A DNA stretch of 64,000 nucleotides, from positions 18,255,598 to 18,319,597 of the forward strand of contig CM056556.1 of NCBI GenBank assembly GCA_029721515.1, given 5' to 3'. The notes beneath the pieces were generated by a model. That model ran no database searches. It was given only the letters and a program-made list of their open reading frames with translations, and had not been told where the DNA came from. The translations under genes and the position numbers were made by a program. This DNA comes from Synanceia verrucosa (Eukaryota; Chordata; Actinopteri; Perciformes; Synanceiidae). This document shows, in pieces, positions 33,331-46,311 of this stretch (the stretch's first letter is position 1; each line of letters opens with the position of its first letter).

Positions 33331-36300
33331 ACATAGCTGGATGCAAAAAGTTGAACATAAAAAATTTACAAAGCCCACAAACAGCACAATAAAGAGAACA
33401 AATGACAGTCACGTATAATAATCAGTACCTTTTAACTAACTGAAATCATTTTTATTATTGTGATTAGAAATAAATAAATAGAAATAAATGTTTACCCTAT
33501 GGTGAAATTAAATGTACAGTGGAGTTTGATAAACCCACAATAAGTGAAATAGTAGGCTAACATAAAATATGTAAAATTATTGACACACCCTGTTATTCTA
33601 TGAAAATAAAGAGCGCAAACTCAAAAACTAGAGCGCTTAGATCCAGAGTTCAGAATTTCTTTTGCACTTTCTCAAATCTTTTGTTGTCAAACTATTTCCA
33701 AAGATTACCAGCCTTAAAGATCAGATTTGAAGTCAAATTAAAATTGGTTGTTGACAGGACACTGCATTGCAGTGTCTGATGGGACACAAGCCATTTCCCC
33801 ATGATAAGGGACGTGGGCATGCATTCAATAAAGCCTGGACAGACTATTTTAATTCGACAATGGTTTGGCAAAGCACAGTTTCTGAACATGAATATATTAC
33901 TCCTTTACAAATAATAGAAGCAAGATAAAGTTGAGCTCCAACATGTAATGTGTCAGTGTACCTGCTTTTGAAACAAAATATTTTTTGACGCACACAGCAG
34001 CATGGGACAGGCCACCACAACCTCAGAGTCACGGTGCTAATGGTCGTCTCAAAAGGAATCACACTTACAATAACTGCAAACTATTCCAGCTGTATAGTAC
34101 ACAGTCTGATTATGTAAAAGAGAAGACATGCTGCAAATGGTGTGTCAAGTTTCCACTCATCTGCTAAAGGGTGCCTCAATATCAGACATCAATGTTATGT
34201 AATAGTATCTGTAATAGTATATAAATTCAAAATGGACCATAACATTTCAGATTTGTCTGAGTGAGATCAAATATATTAAAATTTAAATAAAACACTTTAT
34301 CTCATCAAGTGCAGTTTTGTGCAATGTGGTCCTGTTGTGTGTTTGTCCTATGAATTTGGGTTAAAAAGACCATTTTGAATTTGTATGGCAGCACATGATA
34401 TTTTTGAATAAAAACAATAATGTTAATTTCCTAATCCTTAGCACTGTAGTTGTGATAATTGGCAAATCATTAGCCTGGAGCCTGGTTCTTTAGTACCATT
34501 TTTTAGATAGTATGATGAAATCGTTTATCAGTTGCTCCTTACTGAATACTTTAGTGTGATAAGTGTGCTAAAAAAGCTGCACCATACCAATATGTCAAGT
34601 CAATATAATTTAACTGCATAATGTTTAAAAGTGTTTTCAATGATTTTTGAGGAATGTAGTAATTTAAACCACCACTGTTTGTGCAGTTTGCAGTAAACCT
34701 CTGCCACTCCTGGGAGTTATTCCAGTTATAATGCTGCTACTGTATGTCTGTAGTGGCCCAGGATAAACACTGAATCACTAAAACGTTTGACTCCTGGTAA
34801 ACCCAACTGTATTTATTCCGAAATGTGTTTTGTTTCAACACCAAATAAATCTACCAGTCCTCCCCAAGGAAAAGATTCTGCTCCCTGTCCCACCCTCACA
34901 GAAATTGCATCACATGAAATCCATATTGTAGTTCTAATAATATTTTATTGTATGCCTGAATGGGTTGAGGATGTTGCTTTAAATAACAACATGGACCAAA
35001 TGGCTTTATCTATGGAACAGGCTTCCTCACATGTATCTCAAAGACTCACTAGTAATGCTTGAGGACACTTTCATCCTTGTTGGCACCTGGGGTATTCCAC
35101 TGCACACTTGACATGTGCTCCCAGTCAACACACTGCTGGTGTCACACTTTGGCCTGAGGGTTAAAACAGACCAGGGGAGCAAAGGAGTCAGCTTCTCTGC
35201 CTGGCCTCCCTCAGGAATGAATCACATGTGCATTATGAGCATGAACTGACTGTCACGACTCCCCACACCCCCTTCTCCCTGTGCTGTAGTACACAACCTC
35301 TGCATTGAGGTAGATTTCTGATTTGATATTGTGTTAGAATTTGCTGTTACTCTAGGATGCCTGATGTAGTTCAAACTGTAGGAGCATAGTTGCATAAGAG
35401 TTACAGGACAATGAGCAAATGCCAGAAACAGAGAGGATAGGTCTGTTGCAACACTTGGCAGGTCGATTGGTAGTAACAGGATGGGGCCTTGAATAAAGGC
35501 CAAAGGTGTTGGAGGAATATCAGTTTCACTTACATAAATGGTCATGAAATGGAGAATATGAAGTATTGGTTAATAATGCATTAAGTTGTTTTGACCACTG
35601 TATAAAAGGAGCTGAGATTGGGAGTGGATTTGGGACTTTTGTAACATTAAAGGCCCCTCTGGACCTCACGTTGCTGTCTGTGTTTTCCTAAATTTCCCAA
35701 ATCAGCTGTTCTGTCGCCATTCGAAATAGAGCTTCAAGTGCACTGTGACATTAAAATAAAAAAAAAAGACAGCTGAATGAATGCAATAAGCACTGAGATA
35801 AACTATACTTTTGGCTGGCTGTTAAGCATGCTATTCCAGTGCTTCAGTCATCTTCCTGCTACAGCTTCCTGATTTCAGCAAAACCTAAGATAACACAGAG
35901 ATATAAAATGTGCAATTTGAGTTACTATATGAGTGGAAATACAGAGGCTTCATTGTTCCCTGTGTGATTAACATGTTGGCGGTGAAAGTGTTCTTTACTG
36001 CCATTAAGTCCACCTTACTGTCATGAAATCAGGGTAATGACACAGACTGCAGCATAACCTGTACATGACAAAGATTTACCCATGGGGGAAGATGGCTCAG
36101 GATACAGCCTCAGTGACAGGTTGACAAGACCAGATAGATCCACACAGAATGTGGACATTTTGGGCACTTAATGCTACAGTTAGAAATTGTCAATAATCTG
36201 TGAAAAATATCATGTAGCTGTGTGTCCTGTCCATCTACGGCTCCAATAGATATTTTAAGAAACATATTTTAGGGGACTATTTAGCTGTAAAATGAGAAAC

Positions 36301-39300
36301 TTTGTTACCCGGCCACTCAAAGATGAAATGATTAGAATAGAGGCTATATTTAGCTCCCACATGTTACCTTGCCAACAACTAGAAGTAAGAATGAACTAAA
36401 CAGTGATGTTGCCATCAAAATAAACTTCAATATTCAATGCCCAAAAGGTGCCACAATGCCTTACTCACAGAGAAATTGCTAATTATTAGAAGTAAAAAAA
36501 GTTGTGTTATCAGGAAACACATTCAGCTACATTTAAGTAAGGATGGATCAGAATGGGGCCGCAGGAGTTACAATGAAATTCTTATAGTAATCCAAAAATG
36601 TAAAAAAGATGAGGGGATAATCTTTAAAGGCAAGGTTTTAATGTATGTGACCGCTTGTTGAAGTATTTTCCCATGCAACAACATTGGATTCTCACGTGCA
36701 TTTGGGGAAACACATTTTCTCACAGATGGCAGTCAGTTATTATATGATTTCTAATGTAAATTAAAAAAACAAAAAATTAGTCATGTCCAGGCAACAAGTA
36801 GGTCAGGTTTAATAAAAACACTGTTTGGCTTAAAATGAGTGCATTAGTTGCGTTATTTAAGTTAGTTTGACCTACCAATCCACCCTTACCTCCTCCCTAT
36901 ACAGAATTCTGCAGACTATGATTAGCAACATATTTACTATGATTTTCATCATTATCATATTTGGTTGTCCAAAACAAAAAGGAGAATATAATTCTCTTGG
37001 GACGTAATTCGCAATATGCTTTCATTGTATGAGAACAGTATTGTTTTTGGAGACAGAGCTGATAATCAGTCTGGAAACTGAAAATACATGATATGAAGCC
37101 AGAATGATAAGGGCTACCTTCAGATTAAAATGCAATCTTTATGTAAATATTTAAGTGGATCATTTCTAAACACAGAACCAAGGTTCTATGTGCTTGGATA
37201 TTTTTTTGCAGTCTGGAAATACATGCCCATGTAAAACGTGCTAGACAAAAACTTCTTAAATAGACTTGCCTTGTAAAATAAATGCCCAAACTCATATCTT
37301 ATTAACTATCCTCAAACACCCATGTCATTACATTTGACAAGGAAGCAAAATGCATGCTGTTCGACTTTTCTACTCATAGCTCTCCACCATCATACATGCC
37401 ATGCAGAATAGCATAGAAAAAAAACATGTACAGTGCTAAGAACTATGCAGAAGCCATACAGTTAAGTTATTCTGCAAGTTTTGAATGTTTGAATTATGAT
37501 ATTGTACCGAATATATCCGTGCAAATGGCTCTATAGGGTTTAGGGAATACACTAATCTGCTTTGACATTTATTTTCCATTTTCTCAGAGCATCATTGAGT
37601 ATTTACAATGCAAGAATGTCATCTGACAGAATGAATATGTATAACTACAAGAGTGTTTGATAAATGATGATAGGACATGCAACACTGCTACAGTTACACA
37701 TGTGCTTGTGCTCTCTGTGCCAATTACACTTCACCGAAAACGACTGAGCCTTTGATGTAATCTGAAGCAAAAATGCATTAACGAAGTGATTTGCATTACG
37801 TGAATAAGAGCAAAGTGACCTGGAGGGTTTATCTTTGGGTTAAGTGAGACTAGAGTTACAGTGAGCATCACTCAGGTTCAACAAACAGCATGATCATGTT
37901 AGCAGATACTGAACAACACAGATGATTCAAGATACATTTTCCTGTTTACAGAGTTTAGGTGAGGCTTTAGCTTGGGGGATGTGCAACTAACGAACTTTGA
38001 GTCTAAACAAAGAGCTAATTTAAAAACCTTTATTAAACACAATGGTGAGAACAGCAAGATGTATTTCAGTCATTTATGTGTATGTTATACAATACAAAGA
38101 AAAAATTTGTGCACAAAGGTGCACCATAAACCGTATAAAAAACTAGGACTGGTCTGGCTTGATTCATAGGTGGTAGCTCAAACTTGAAGTACTTTGGAGA
38201 TATTTTAATTCCATTTTATACAAAGTGGATATTATTTTTGATGTCTCAACTGAGACATCAAACAGCACATGAGTAACATGATTAAAAAATAAAATTGTGT
38301 TATGCTTGATCAATCAAAATTCAAGCAGAGATGTGATTCTATATCTTGATGGCAGAAAAAAAACGGATATTCCTCTGCATGATGGAGATACTAATTAACG
38401 GAAGTACTTATTTATTTTCTCAATCTGAAAGTTACGTCACTTGTCACATGGAAATGAATGCATCTTCCCTGACTCCTATTCTAGATTTTCATTCTATTTT
38501 AGCTTGAGGGCAACTTCTCTTTCAACTCTAAATAATAATGTGTTTCTCACTCAGGTCCAATTTTGTCTGAGTTATTTAAATAGAGTTTCCTGTTAAGTTT
38601 GACAGACAGTCTCTCAATGAAAAGTCTGGAGCATCCCAAGCAAAGCCAGGTAGTAGGAAACAGTCACTCATCTTTGTTACACATCAGTGGCAAACTTTCA
38701 ATGTAATACTTGCTTGAAAGCATGCATTACTTGCCCAATTGAACAATCTCATATACATGAACTCCAAGGCCCTAATCAAGCACAGCCACTTTATATGGAT
38801 CACCTAAAAGTTCTTGTTGTTTTTATTGCAGAAGAGTTGTAAAAGAGAGTTAGGTTGGTGTCTTTTTATTCTGGGTTATTGTCCAGCAGAGTCATAGCCG
38901 AGGGGTCCAGCATTTGCTTTTGTTAAATGTTATCCCAAAAAAATTGACACAGACAAAAAAATTCGAAAGTGTTAAGACTTACTCAGCAGGGCTGAGGGGA
39001 ACCAAAGTGACAAGATAGTGTAATACTTTCAGTTTAGTTCAAGGTATGTTCATTGATGACAAGCATATGAGTAAAAATTTCCCACAGACTTCCTGAAAAT
39101 GACTCAAATCAGAAAATAAGATCTGTGCTAAGCTACAGATTTTCAAGGTTGAAAATGCACTTCAGTTAAATTGATACACAGGTGAAATTAAACTATGCTG
39201 TCTGATTAAATCAAGCTTGTTGTCTTTTTCTTCTGTGGAAAAAAAAGCTTAGAAACATTCAAGATTTCATCTGCTGTTCATGAAATGTAAATTTCATTTG

Positions 39301-39772
39301 TTAAGTGCTATTGACAAAACGTTTAAAGTGCCTTATGTGCTAATGAGTAAATACATTGCTGATTGATTTAATCATTACGAATTGATTTAATGAGATGTCA
39401 GCTGTTGGTTGGAGGAGTCAGATTGAACATTTTGTTGATTGTTGAGTTGTTCCTGTTGATCAGATGCAGAAGATTTACAGCATTAATACAATTCATACTT
39501 TTATCTCCCTTTATTTGGTTACGGCCTTATCTTCTAACTTTTATGGGCCATTACGTTCCCCACCATCTGGTGTATAGATAGACAAAAACAAATAGTCCTC
39601 CAGGTGTCAATTGATGCTTGGCAGCTGAGAACATCAAATCTCTACATCTAGATAAGTTGCACAGCAGTGAAGCAATAAAAAATATCTGAGTCAGTTTCAT
39701 CAGACTTTGCTGAGAAATCTTTTTATTTCATTACCACCTGAAAATTATGAAATACCATTTTCTTAAGTTTGT
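33331..39772. other. Long unannotated stretch
   Basis: More than 6 kb with no recognisable gene or repeat. A TATAAAAGG box at about 35600-35608 followed by CATTAAAGG at about 35644 has the spacing of an LTR promoter and poly(A) signal, but no LTR ends were found. A perfect 12-bp-arm hairpin lies at 38237-38262. This is the quietest part of the window and could be intronic or host intergenic DNA. Confidence 0.45.
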
Positions 39773-39776
39773 TTAA

Positions 39777-41082
39777 AGGGGACATGTTATGCAAAACTCA
39801 CTTTTTGTTGGCCTTTGTAGTCACACTGGCTTCTCTACTGTTCTTGTAAACACTCCAAATGCAAAAAAAAACATCCATATGTTTTCTTTGAGTAGCTTTC
39901 TGGAGCTGGGAATTTTGCATAGAACCATCCCACACCTGTCGAGTACATACCTTTTGAGCATCCCCCCGGGTATGAGCCCTCCCCTAAAGTTACCATGTGG
40001 CCGCCATTTCTCCTCGCTAACTTTTGCAAAAAAAATCGAGAAAGTTAGGAGCAAAGCATGGCAGCTGGTCTGTTGTTGGTTGCTTCAATGAGCACAGGAG
40101 GCTACTGTATTTTTAATCTGTTTTTACCCTGCAGCTCAGCGGAGGTCCAGAGCTCAGTTAGCACTGCAGCAATAGCTCCGGTTAGATCAGTTAGTACTGC
40201 AGCAGTAGCATCGGAGCTCTAGTTAGTAGCAATAGCTGCAGCGCTAACCCAGCTAACCAGCGCTCCGGACCTCTGATTAGCACTGCAGCTCCGGACCTCT
40301 GGTGGCTGCAGTGCTAACAATACAGGGACATGTATACAGGCTATCACGCTCCATGCCACAAAGTAGTCCTCTGTGAAATGATGGGCACACACATGCAAAA
40401 CATTGGTGGTCCTCGAGTAATTAATATCAGGAGACATTCAACATAAGCTCTGTGAGCACGAGGCTCATATGAAGCTAGCATTATGCTACTGTCAGCTACT
40501 GCAGTGCTAAGCGGCGGTCCAGAGCTCATATAAGCTCAGAGCTCGGTTAGTACTGCAGCAATAGTTCTGGGGCTCCGGTTAGCTCAGTGCTGCAGTGCTA
40601 ACCAGAGGTCCAGATGTCCGGTTAGCTCGGTGCAAAACTTTGGGAAGTTCTGGTGGTTCTTGACAAATTAATAGCAGGAGACATCGAACATAGGCTCTGT
40701 GAGCACAAGGCTCATTTGATGCTAGTGTTATACACTTATTTGTAATTTGGTTGAGTGAATACTGTTAACAGTAAAGTCCATGCACTGCAGAGTCAAGTTA
40801 GCATCTTTAGCCACTGCCAGTACACATCTAGAAGTGCACGGTAGGGCAAGAGAGAGAGGGGCGTGGTCAGCCACAGTTTAGGGTTATTTAAAGGTACAGA
40901 CAGAAATAGCCTGTTCTCAGCAAAGCTCAATACAGTAAATTTTAAACTGGCTGGAATACAGGACCAGGGCTGAGTTTGGCATAATAGACTTTGAATACAA
41001 TATTGTTGGACATCTGAAACCTATATAACAGAAAAAGGGACATATTACACACTTTTGCAGAAAAATGTGTAATATGTCCCCT
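39777..41082. mobile_element. TTAA-targeting non-autonomous element with internal duplications
   Basis: The ends AGGGGACATGTTATG and reverse complement AGGGGACATATTACAC form inverted termini, and both sides are flanked by TTAA (39773-39776 and 41083-41086). TTAA duplication points to piggyBac or Kolobok. The 1,306-bp interior has no transposase. It contains degenerate units of AGCTC.GTTAGCACTGCAGC (about 40130-40320 and 40530-40640) and two diverged copies of an ~100-bp block (near 40395-40490 and 40635-40735, sharing CAGGAGACAT, CATA.GCTCTGTGAGCAC and AGGCTCAT.TGA.GCTAG). Confidence 0.83.
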
Positions 41083-41086
41083 TTAA

Positions 41087-42959
41087 GAGGTTTTTAATGG
41101 CAAGACCTCAGCAGAAATGTGATTAGATAATTTATGGCAGATCCAAGATTAATTTTTACACAAAATAATTAATCTGGCTGGGTTTTCAGAATCATTGATG
41201 ACAGGAATTCTGTCAATGCCAACAGCAAACGTCAGACAGCAAACAGCAGCTCCTGGTTCTGTAGGTCTTATGCTGTTGCCTTTTGTATCTCATCAGAATA
41301 TCACAAGAGATATTCACACCCTAACTTGTGTTTTAGTAGATGTATGCCATGTTTGCACCCATTTTTAGGGTGCAAACAGCTTCTTGTATCATAATATCCT
41401 GTATCCTTTGTCCTCAAGAACACCCAGTCATCCTTTGATTATCCTGGCTTTGGTCTGTGCCATTGCATGTGTGCAAGTGTGAGTCCCATTGGTACAGCCT
41501 GGCCCTCAGTCATAATCATCAAAGCTGCTCTTATGCATCTTTGTATGTATATTAAAGAAGAAAGGAGGTAGGCTCTGCTCCTGGTGGCTCTGCAGGAACA
41601 CACTTCCCCATTAAGTTTCACCGCCTAATCCCCCACTGACTGCAAATGAAAGGATCTGACAAAGGACTTTTGTCTCAGTATCCAATGTCTGAAAAGCGCC
41701 CTTTGCTGAAGGTGAGGGTGAAATTCCCAGACATCTTAATCCCAGAGGCCCTGTCATGGAGGCACTTTAATTATGACTGACACAGCTGTGTGTGTGCCTA
41801 TAAAATATCAGTGACAGTGTGTGTGCTGCTGCCACTGTGTCAGGGGCAATGAGGGGCACACAGATTTTTAAGGAGCCAGTCCAATGAACTGAGCCTGGTC
41901 CTGCACTATAATCCATATATTCTAAGGAAAAAAATCATGTTGTTTGTCAGACCAGGCTTAATGTGTTTGTAAGACCACTGCATTTGGTGTCAACAACTGA
42001 ACACCTTGCGTCTACAGATGTTTAATCGTGCAATGCATAATGTACAGAAGTATATTTTTACAAGCAAAAATTTAAAACTGAAGCAGCTGCATTTATGTGA
42101 CATATGGACTTACTGTAGGTCTGAAGACTGAAGCAGCAAACATAAACATCAGGCTGATGTTAGAGATGAAACTGTTAAATTCATAAACATAAAAATAATG
42201 ACTCGGTAGGCCATATTACTGACACAATATATAGCCATTATGATATATTCCTCTTTTACACCCCATGTAAATACCGACAACTTTTTATTAACCATGACCA
42301 AAATAGTTATTACTGCTGCTTTGTACATGTTGTGGATGTCCCAGATGTGTCAGAAAACCAAACACCATCGTGTCTGGGTTCAAAACATAATCTGGAAATG
42401 CTCAGTGAATTTCATATTGCATTGTATGCACCAGTCACAATCCCCCTGCACAATCTTGTTTCTTATCACGCCTGCTTGCCTTTGCATTGACTTGAATCTA
42501 ATCAGGTCGCACAAAATGCGTGCTTTGCATTTGGTGTGAATACAGCACAGCACAAGGACTGTTTTTACAAAACAATTTTAACATAACATAACATACATTT
42601 TGTGTTTGTATTTGTACAAAGAAGTCAAAATCAACACTGAAATGAAATAGCTTTTCACTACATTGCTAATCTGTGGCAGCTACCGTTGTCCTCATCTTCA
42701 CAGCAGATGAGGAGATGAGATGACAGTTACACTTACTATGACACTGCTGCCAATAATCATCATCATCATCATGTCATTATGTTACTGAGAGCAGAGTACA
42801 CTTAATGGTTGGTGTATAGAATTAGACCTGTTGTATGCTGAATCACTCGTTCACATTCACAGGCTATAGAAGTTCAACAAGGTATTCATATTATTTGCGT
42901 GGATCAACTCACTAACTGTGCAAAACATTTGTGAACAAAAGAGAGAATACATGAGTAGG
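41087..42959. other. Unannotated DNA
   Basis: A short ATC repeat lies near 42756-42771. No gene or transposon recognised. Confidence 0.5.
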
Positions 42960-42963
42960 TTAA

Positions 42964-43868
42964 GGGCATTTTACACTTTAAGCCCTCTTTCTAGGTTGCC
43001 TAGGATGCAAAAGAATAGTTGACACTGAAATTTTGAAGACTGGTCCTGTCTTGGGTATTTGGATCGTTTAGAATCGGCTGTGCCAGCTAGCTATGGGCCT
43101 CTATGGGCCAATGCAAACCTGTCCAAAACAACCCCTAAAAAATTGTGCAACTCGCCGAGTGGTTACTGGTGTTCACTAATGTTCCATAGTGAATATTGAA
43201 GCGAAATACAGCTTTTGTCATGTTTTAATAGGCATTTTGTAAATCCTCCAACTACTTTTTCAGATACTTCACAACCGTGTATAAACTTCCGCTCTGCAGC
43301 TCGTAGCTCCTCTTCTGTGTATTACGGTTCAAAACGGTTGTTTTGGAAGGGAGAAAGCACATTAGCACAGTGTCTCCGGTAGAACTGTGCGGTACTACTT
43401 CTTCTTTGGAGTTTAATGGCGGTTGGCAAACCAACTAAGAGGTGCATTACCGCCACCACTGAGCAGTACTGAGATGAGCAAAAGAACTACAACCAAACAT
43501 AAGCAGGCCCCCTTTCCATTTCCGGTGGCAGAGTAATATCATTTTGCACTGAGTCTTCCTACAGAAATCAATGGGATTTACAAAATGCCTAATAAAACAT
43601 GACAGAAGCTGTATTTCACTTCAATATTTGCTATGGAACATCAGCGAACACCAGTAACCACTTGGTGAGTTGCACATTTTTTAAAACAAACGTTTAGGGG
43701 TTGTTTTGGACAGGTTTGCATTGGCCTACAGCTAGCTGGCACGACAGATTCTAAATGAGCCAAATATCCGAGACAGGACCAATCTTCAAAATTTCGGTGT
43801 CGACCACTCTTTTGTATCCTAGGTGACCTAGAAAGAGGGCTTAAAGTGTAAAATACTGGAATATGCCT
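42964..43868. mobile_element. Fold-back element with ~285-bp terminal inverted repeats and TTAA flanks
   Basis: Arm 1 (42964-43252) and arm 2 (about 43568-43868) are reverse complements with modest divergence. Shared blocks include TTTACACTTTAAGCCCTCTT, CATTTTGTAAATCC and TAATAGGCATTTTGTAAATC. TTAA flanks both sides (42960-42963 and 43869-43872). Arm 1 lacks about 10 bp present near the end of arm 2. The ~310-bp loop has no transposase and includes a separate dispersed repeat at 43395-43459. The ends (GGCAT) differ from those of the TTAA element at 39777. Confidence 0.85.
43395..43459. repeat. Dispersed fish repeat fragment in the fold-back loop
   Basis: TTTAATGGCGGTTGGCAAAC and GGTGCATTACCGCCACC form a unit I recall from many fish genomes. 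A diverged relative (CTCATTACCACCACC) lies near 46490. Confidence 0.5.
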
Positions 43869-43872
43869 TTAA

Positions 43873-45772
43873 TGTGAAAACAAGCATATAGCAACAGCTT
43901 AATTGTCGCTGGGTAATGACCAAGGTTCTTTAGAATTCGCCGTGGATATAAGTAAGCAAACAATAAGTGAGGCTGCAATTAAACAGCATTGCTAGACAAA
44001 TGCCTCCCAATGTAAATATTATTAGCTAGGGAAATTGCAAACATTTCTTTTTTTCCTAGTTTAAAGTTGACTTTAATGGCAGTTCTATCAGTCAGGGTGT
44101 CTTGAGCTTGTGTACCTTCAAAAAATGTTACTACTGCTTCTGTCTTAATTTGACTTTCTTAGAACTAGTTGAGGTCAAGGCACCATCATGAGTGGGGAAA
44201 GGGTTGATCTCTTTGCTAATTACATGCCACATGGTGTTGTTATTCTTTGCTAATTGTATGCTGTGACTTGCTGAAGACGCCTTGCCTTGGAGACACTTTA
44301 ATCTATGTGTTCAGCCTGTGAATTTGCTATCAACACTGGCTACTCATGGGACCAATAATGCTGGTTCTGTCATAATACAAAAATATATATAGCACTTTTA
44401 TTAATACTTAAAATATATTTCTTGAATGTAAGAAGGACACTAATCACACACACTCAAAATTTCAAATTTGCATATAATGCAATATGCATATGCCTATCAT
44501 TAGCTGTTTTTTATGTCTTTAACAGTAATTGCATAATACATTGTCTTCAAGACAAATATATGCCTCCCACACTTTTTGTGAAATTGTGTTTAGATGCTAG
44601 TGCCACATCTAAATGATGGGAAATTATTTTTTTTATTTGTTTAAAGAAGGAGCCTTTACCCTGATGGTTGACTTAGTTGAAATGCTTGAGACTGTTCACT
44701 GTATTTTTCAGGCATAAGAAGTCCTCATTATATGTGTCTATTTTTCCTTCAATTTATCATTTCTCTGTTTAGAAAAGCCACAAGGACACATGTGTTGTGG
44801 GGAGTGAGGGTATGCAAATGAGTTGTTTTTTTTCCCAGTCTGCCTCTGAACAAATAGTGATTTGATCGGGAGAAAAAAAGAAACACAAATGACACTCAAT
44901 GAAATGTGCATCAGTGTCAGCACAGCAGTTACAGACATATCTCTGCAAAGCAAATCCTTGAAAACAGCTTTGATAGCTACAATTTGGACTGCCAAAAATG
45001 CACAGTTTGTACCATGCTGTCATCTAAGAAGCTTGCTGTTTTTGAAGGGCAAGTGTCTCCCCCGTTTGAACAACGCTCTAACCCCCAGCTGCTTGACAGA
45101 AACAGAACTTTTGCATCTCCCACAGCAGATGCTACTACTTGTCTGAGAGGCTGTTTATGCATCACTTAATACATTCATGAACCATGATGTACAGGTTGCA
45201 GTTGTATAGATGAGCAGGCAAATAACAGCATTTGTTCTATTTACCTTAGTGCTCAGGGCCCTCTGTTCAGATTTAATAAGATTGGGATGTGCAAGCGTGG
45301 TGAAAATGTCTAGATTTATGGGAACATGTCAAACAAGTCAGCTGAATCACTGGAGGAAGATGAGTAAGGTGTCAAATGTATTACTGTTCACCACTCTAGG
45401 AGAGAGAATGCACAGCAATGGCAATTAAAATATCCTCTTCCTATAGTTTGAGTACATGGACCAAAAATTCAACAAATCTAAAGCTTTGTTAGCAGCTCTG
45501 TTACGGTGTACTTTGGCACAAGTTCATCTCTAGATGGTAACCCTAAAATTGTGAAAACTCCCATGAGACTTGCTTCCCAAAGACCTACAGTACGTTGACC
45601 TGAACCATACAAGTTCAGTGCCTAACCTTGACCATTCAAGGTCAATCCCTAAAACATTAACCATTCGGCATCAGTGTCTAAACTCAACTGTGTCATGAGA
45701 GTTTCATAGTTTTTGTGTTTCCTTGGTACAGCATGATTAAAGCTAAGTGAAATTTTAATGTCCAGATGCTAA
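43873..45772. other. Unannotated DNA
   Basis: No gene or repeat recognised. The overlapping open frames near 44738-45169 on both strands have no family resemblance and no flanking splice structure I could support. Confidence 0.5.
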
Positions 45773-46041
45773 CATGGGTGCAGTGGTTAGCACTGTCGCC
45801 TCACAGTAAGAAGCTACTGGGTTCGATTCCCAGCCCAGGGCCTTTCTGTGTGGAGTTTTCATGTTCTCCCCATGTCGGTGTGGGTTCTCTCCAGGTACTC
45901 CGGCTTTCTCCCACGATCCAAAAACATGCATAGGGATTAGGTTAATTGGCTAATTTAAATTAACCGTAGGTGTGAATGTGAGTGTGAGTGGTTGTCTGTC
46001 TCTATGTGCCCTACAATGAACTGGCAACTTGTCCAGGGTGT
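45773..46041 (+). mobile_element. mermaid/DANA-like SINE, cut off by a Tc1 fragment
   Basis: A good copy with GTGCAGTGGTTAGCACTGTC, the B-box GGTTCGATTCC, the core through CTTTCTGTGTGGAGTTTTCA and CCAAAAACATGCATAGGG, and the tail to CTTGTCCAGGGTGT. At 46041/46042, where other copies continue with ACCCTGCC, the sequence switches to an inverted Tc1 fragment. Confidence 0.88.
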
Positions 46042-46311
46042 CTCTACTGCTCTAGAGTCCAGTGGAGGCGTGTTTTACACCACTGCATCCGACACTTTTC
46101 ATTGCACTTGGTGACATATGGCTTGGATGCAGCTGCTCAGCCATGGAAACCCATTCCATGAAGCTCTCTACGCACTGTTCTTGAGCTGATCTGAAGGCTA
46201 CACAAAGTTTGGAGGTCTGTAGTGATTGACTCTGCAGAAAGTTGGTGACCTCTTCACACTATGCGCCTCAGCATCCGCTGACCCCGCTCCGTCAGTTTAC
46301 ATGGCCTACCA
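46042..46311 (-). mobile_element. Internal Tc1 transposase fragment, inverted
   Basis: The minus strand matches the part of the second Tc1 family represented by about 25372-25650: CCAAACTTTG, GATCAGCTCAAGAACAGTGC, GGAATGGGTTTCCATGGCTG and CACTGGACTCTAGAGCAGT. It covers the linker and the start of the catalytic domain. Neither terminal repeat is present. It is less decayed than the 25066 copy in places, for example keeping the GTTTCCATGG stretch. Confidence 0.88.

Noticed and set aside
35251..35680. TGTCACGACTCC start with TATAAAAGG and CATTAAAGG, possible LTR
   Set aside because: No matching CA end or target duplication was found.
44738..45169. Cluster of overlapping open frames on both strands
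   Set aside because: Frames on opposite strands overlap fully and none shows protein-like motifs.
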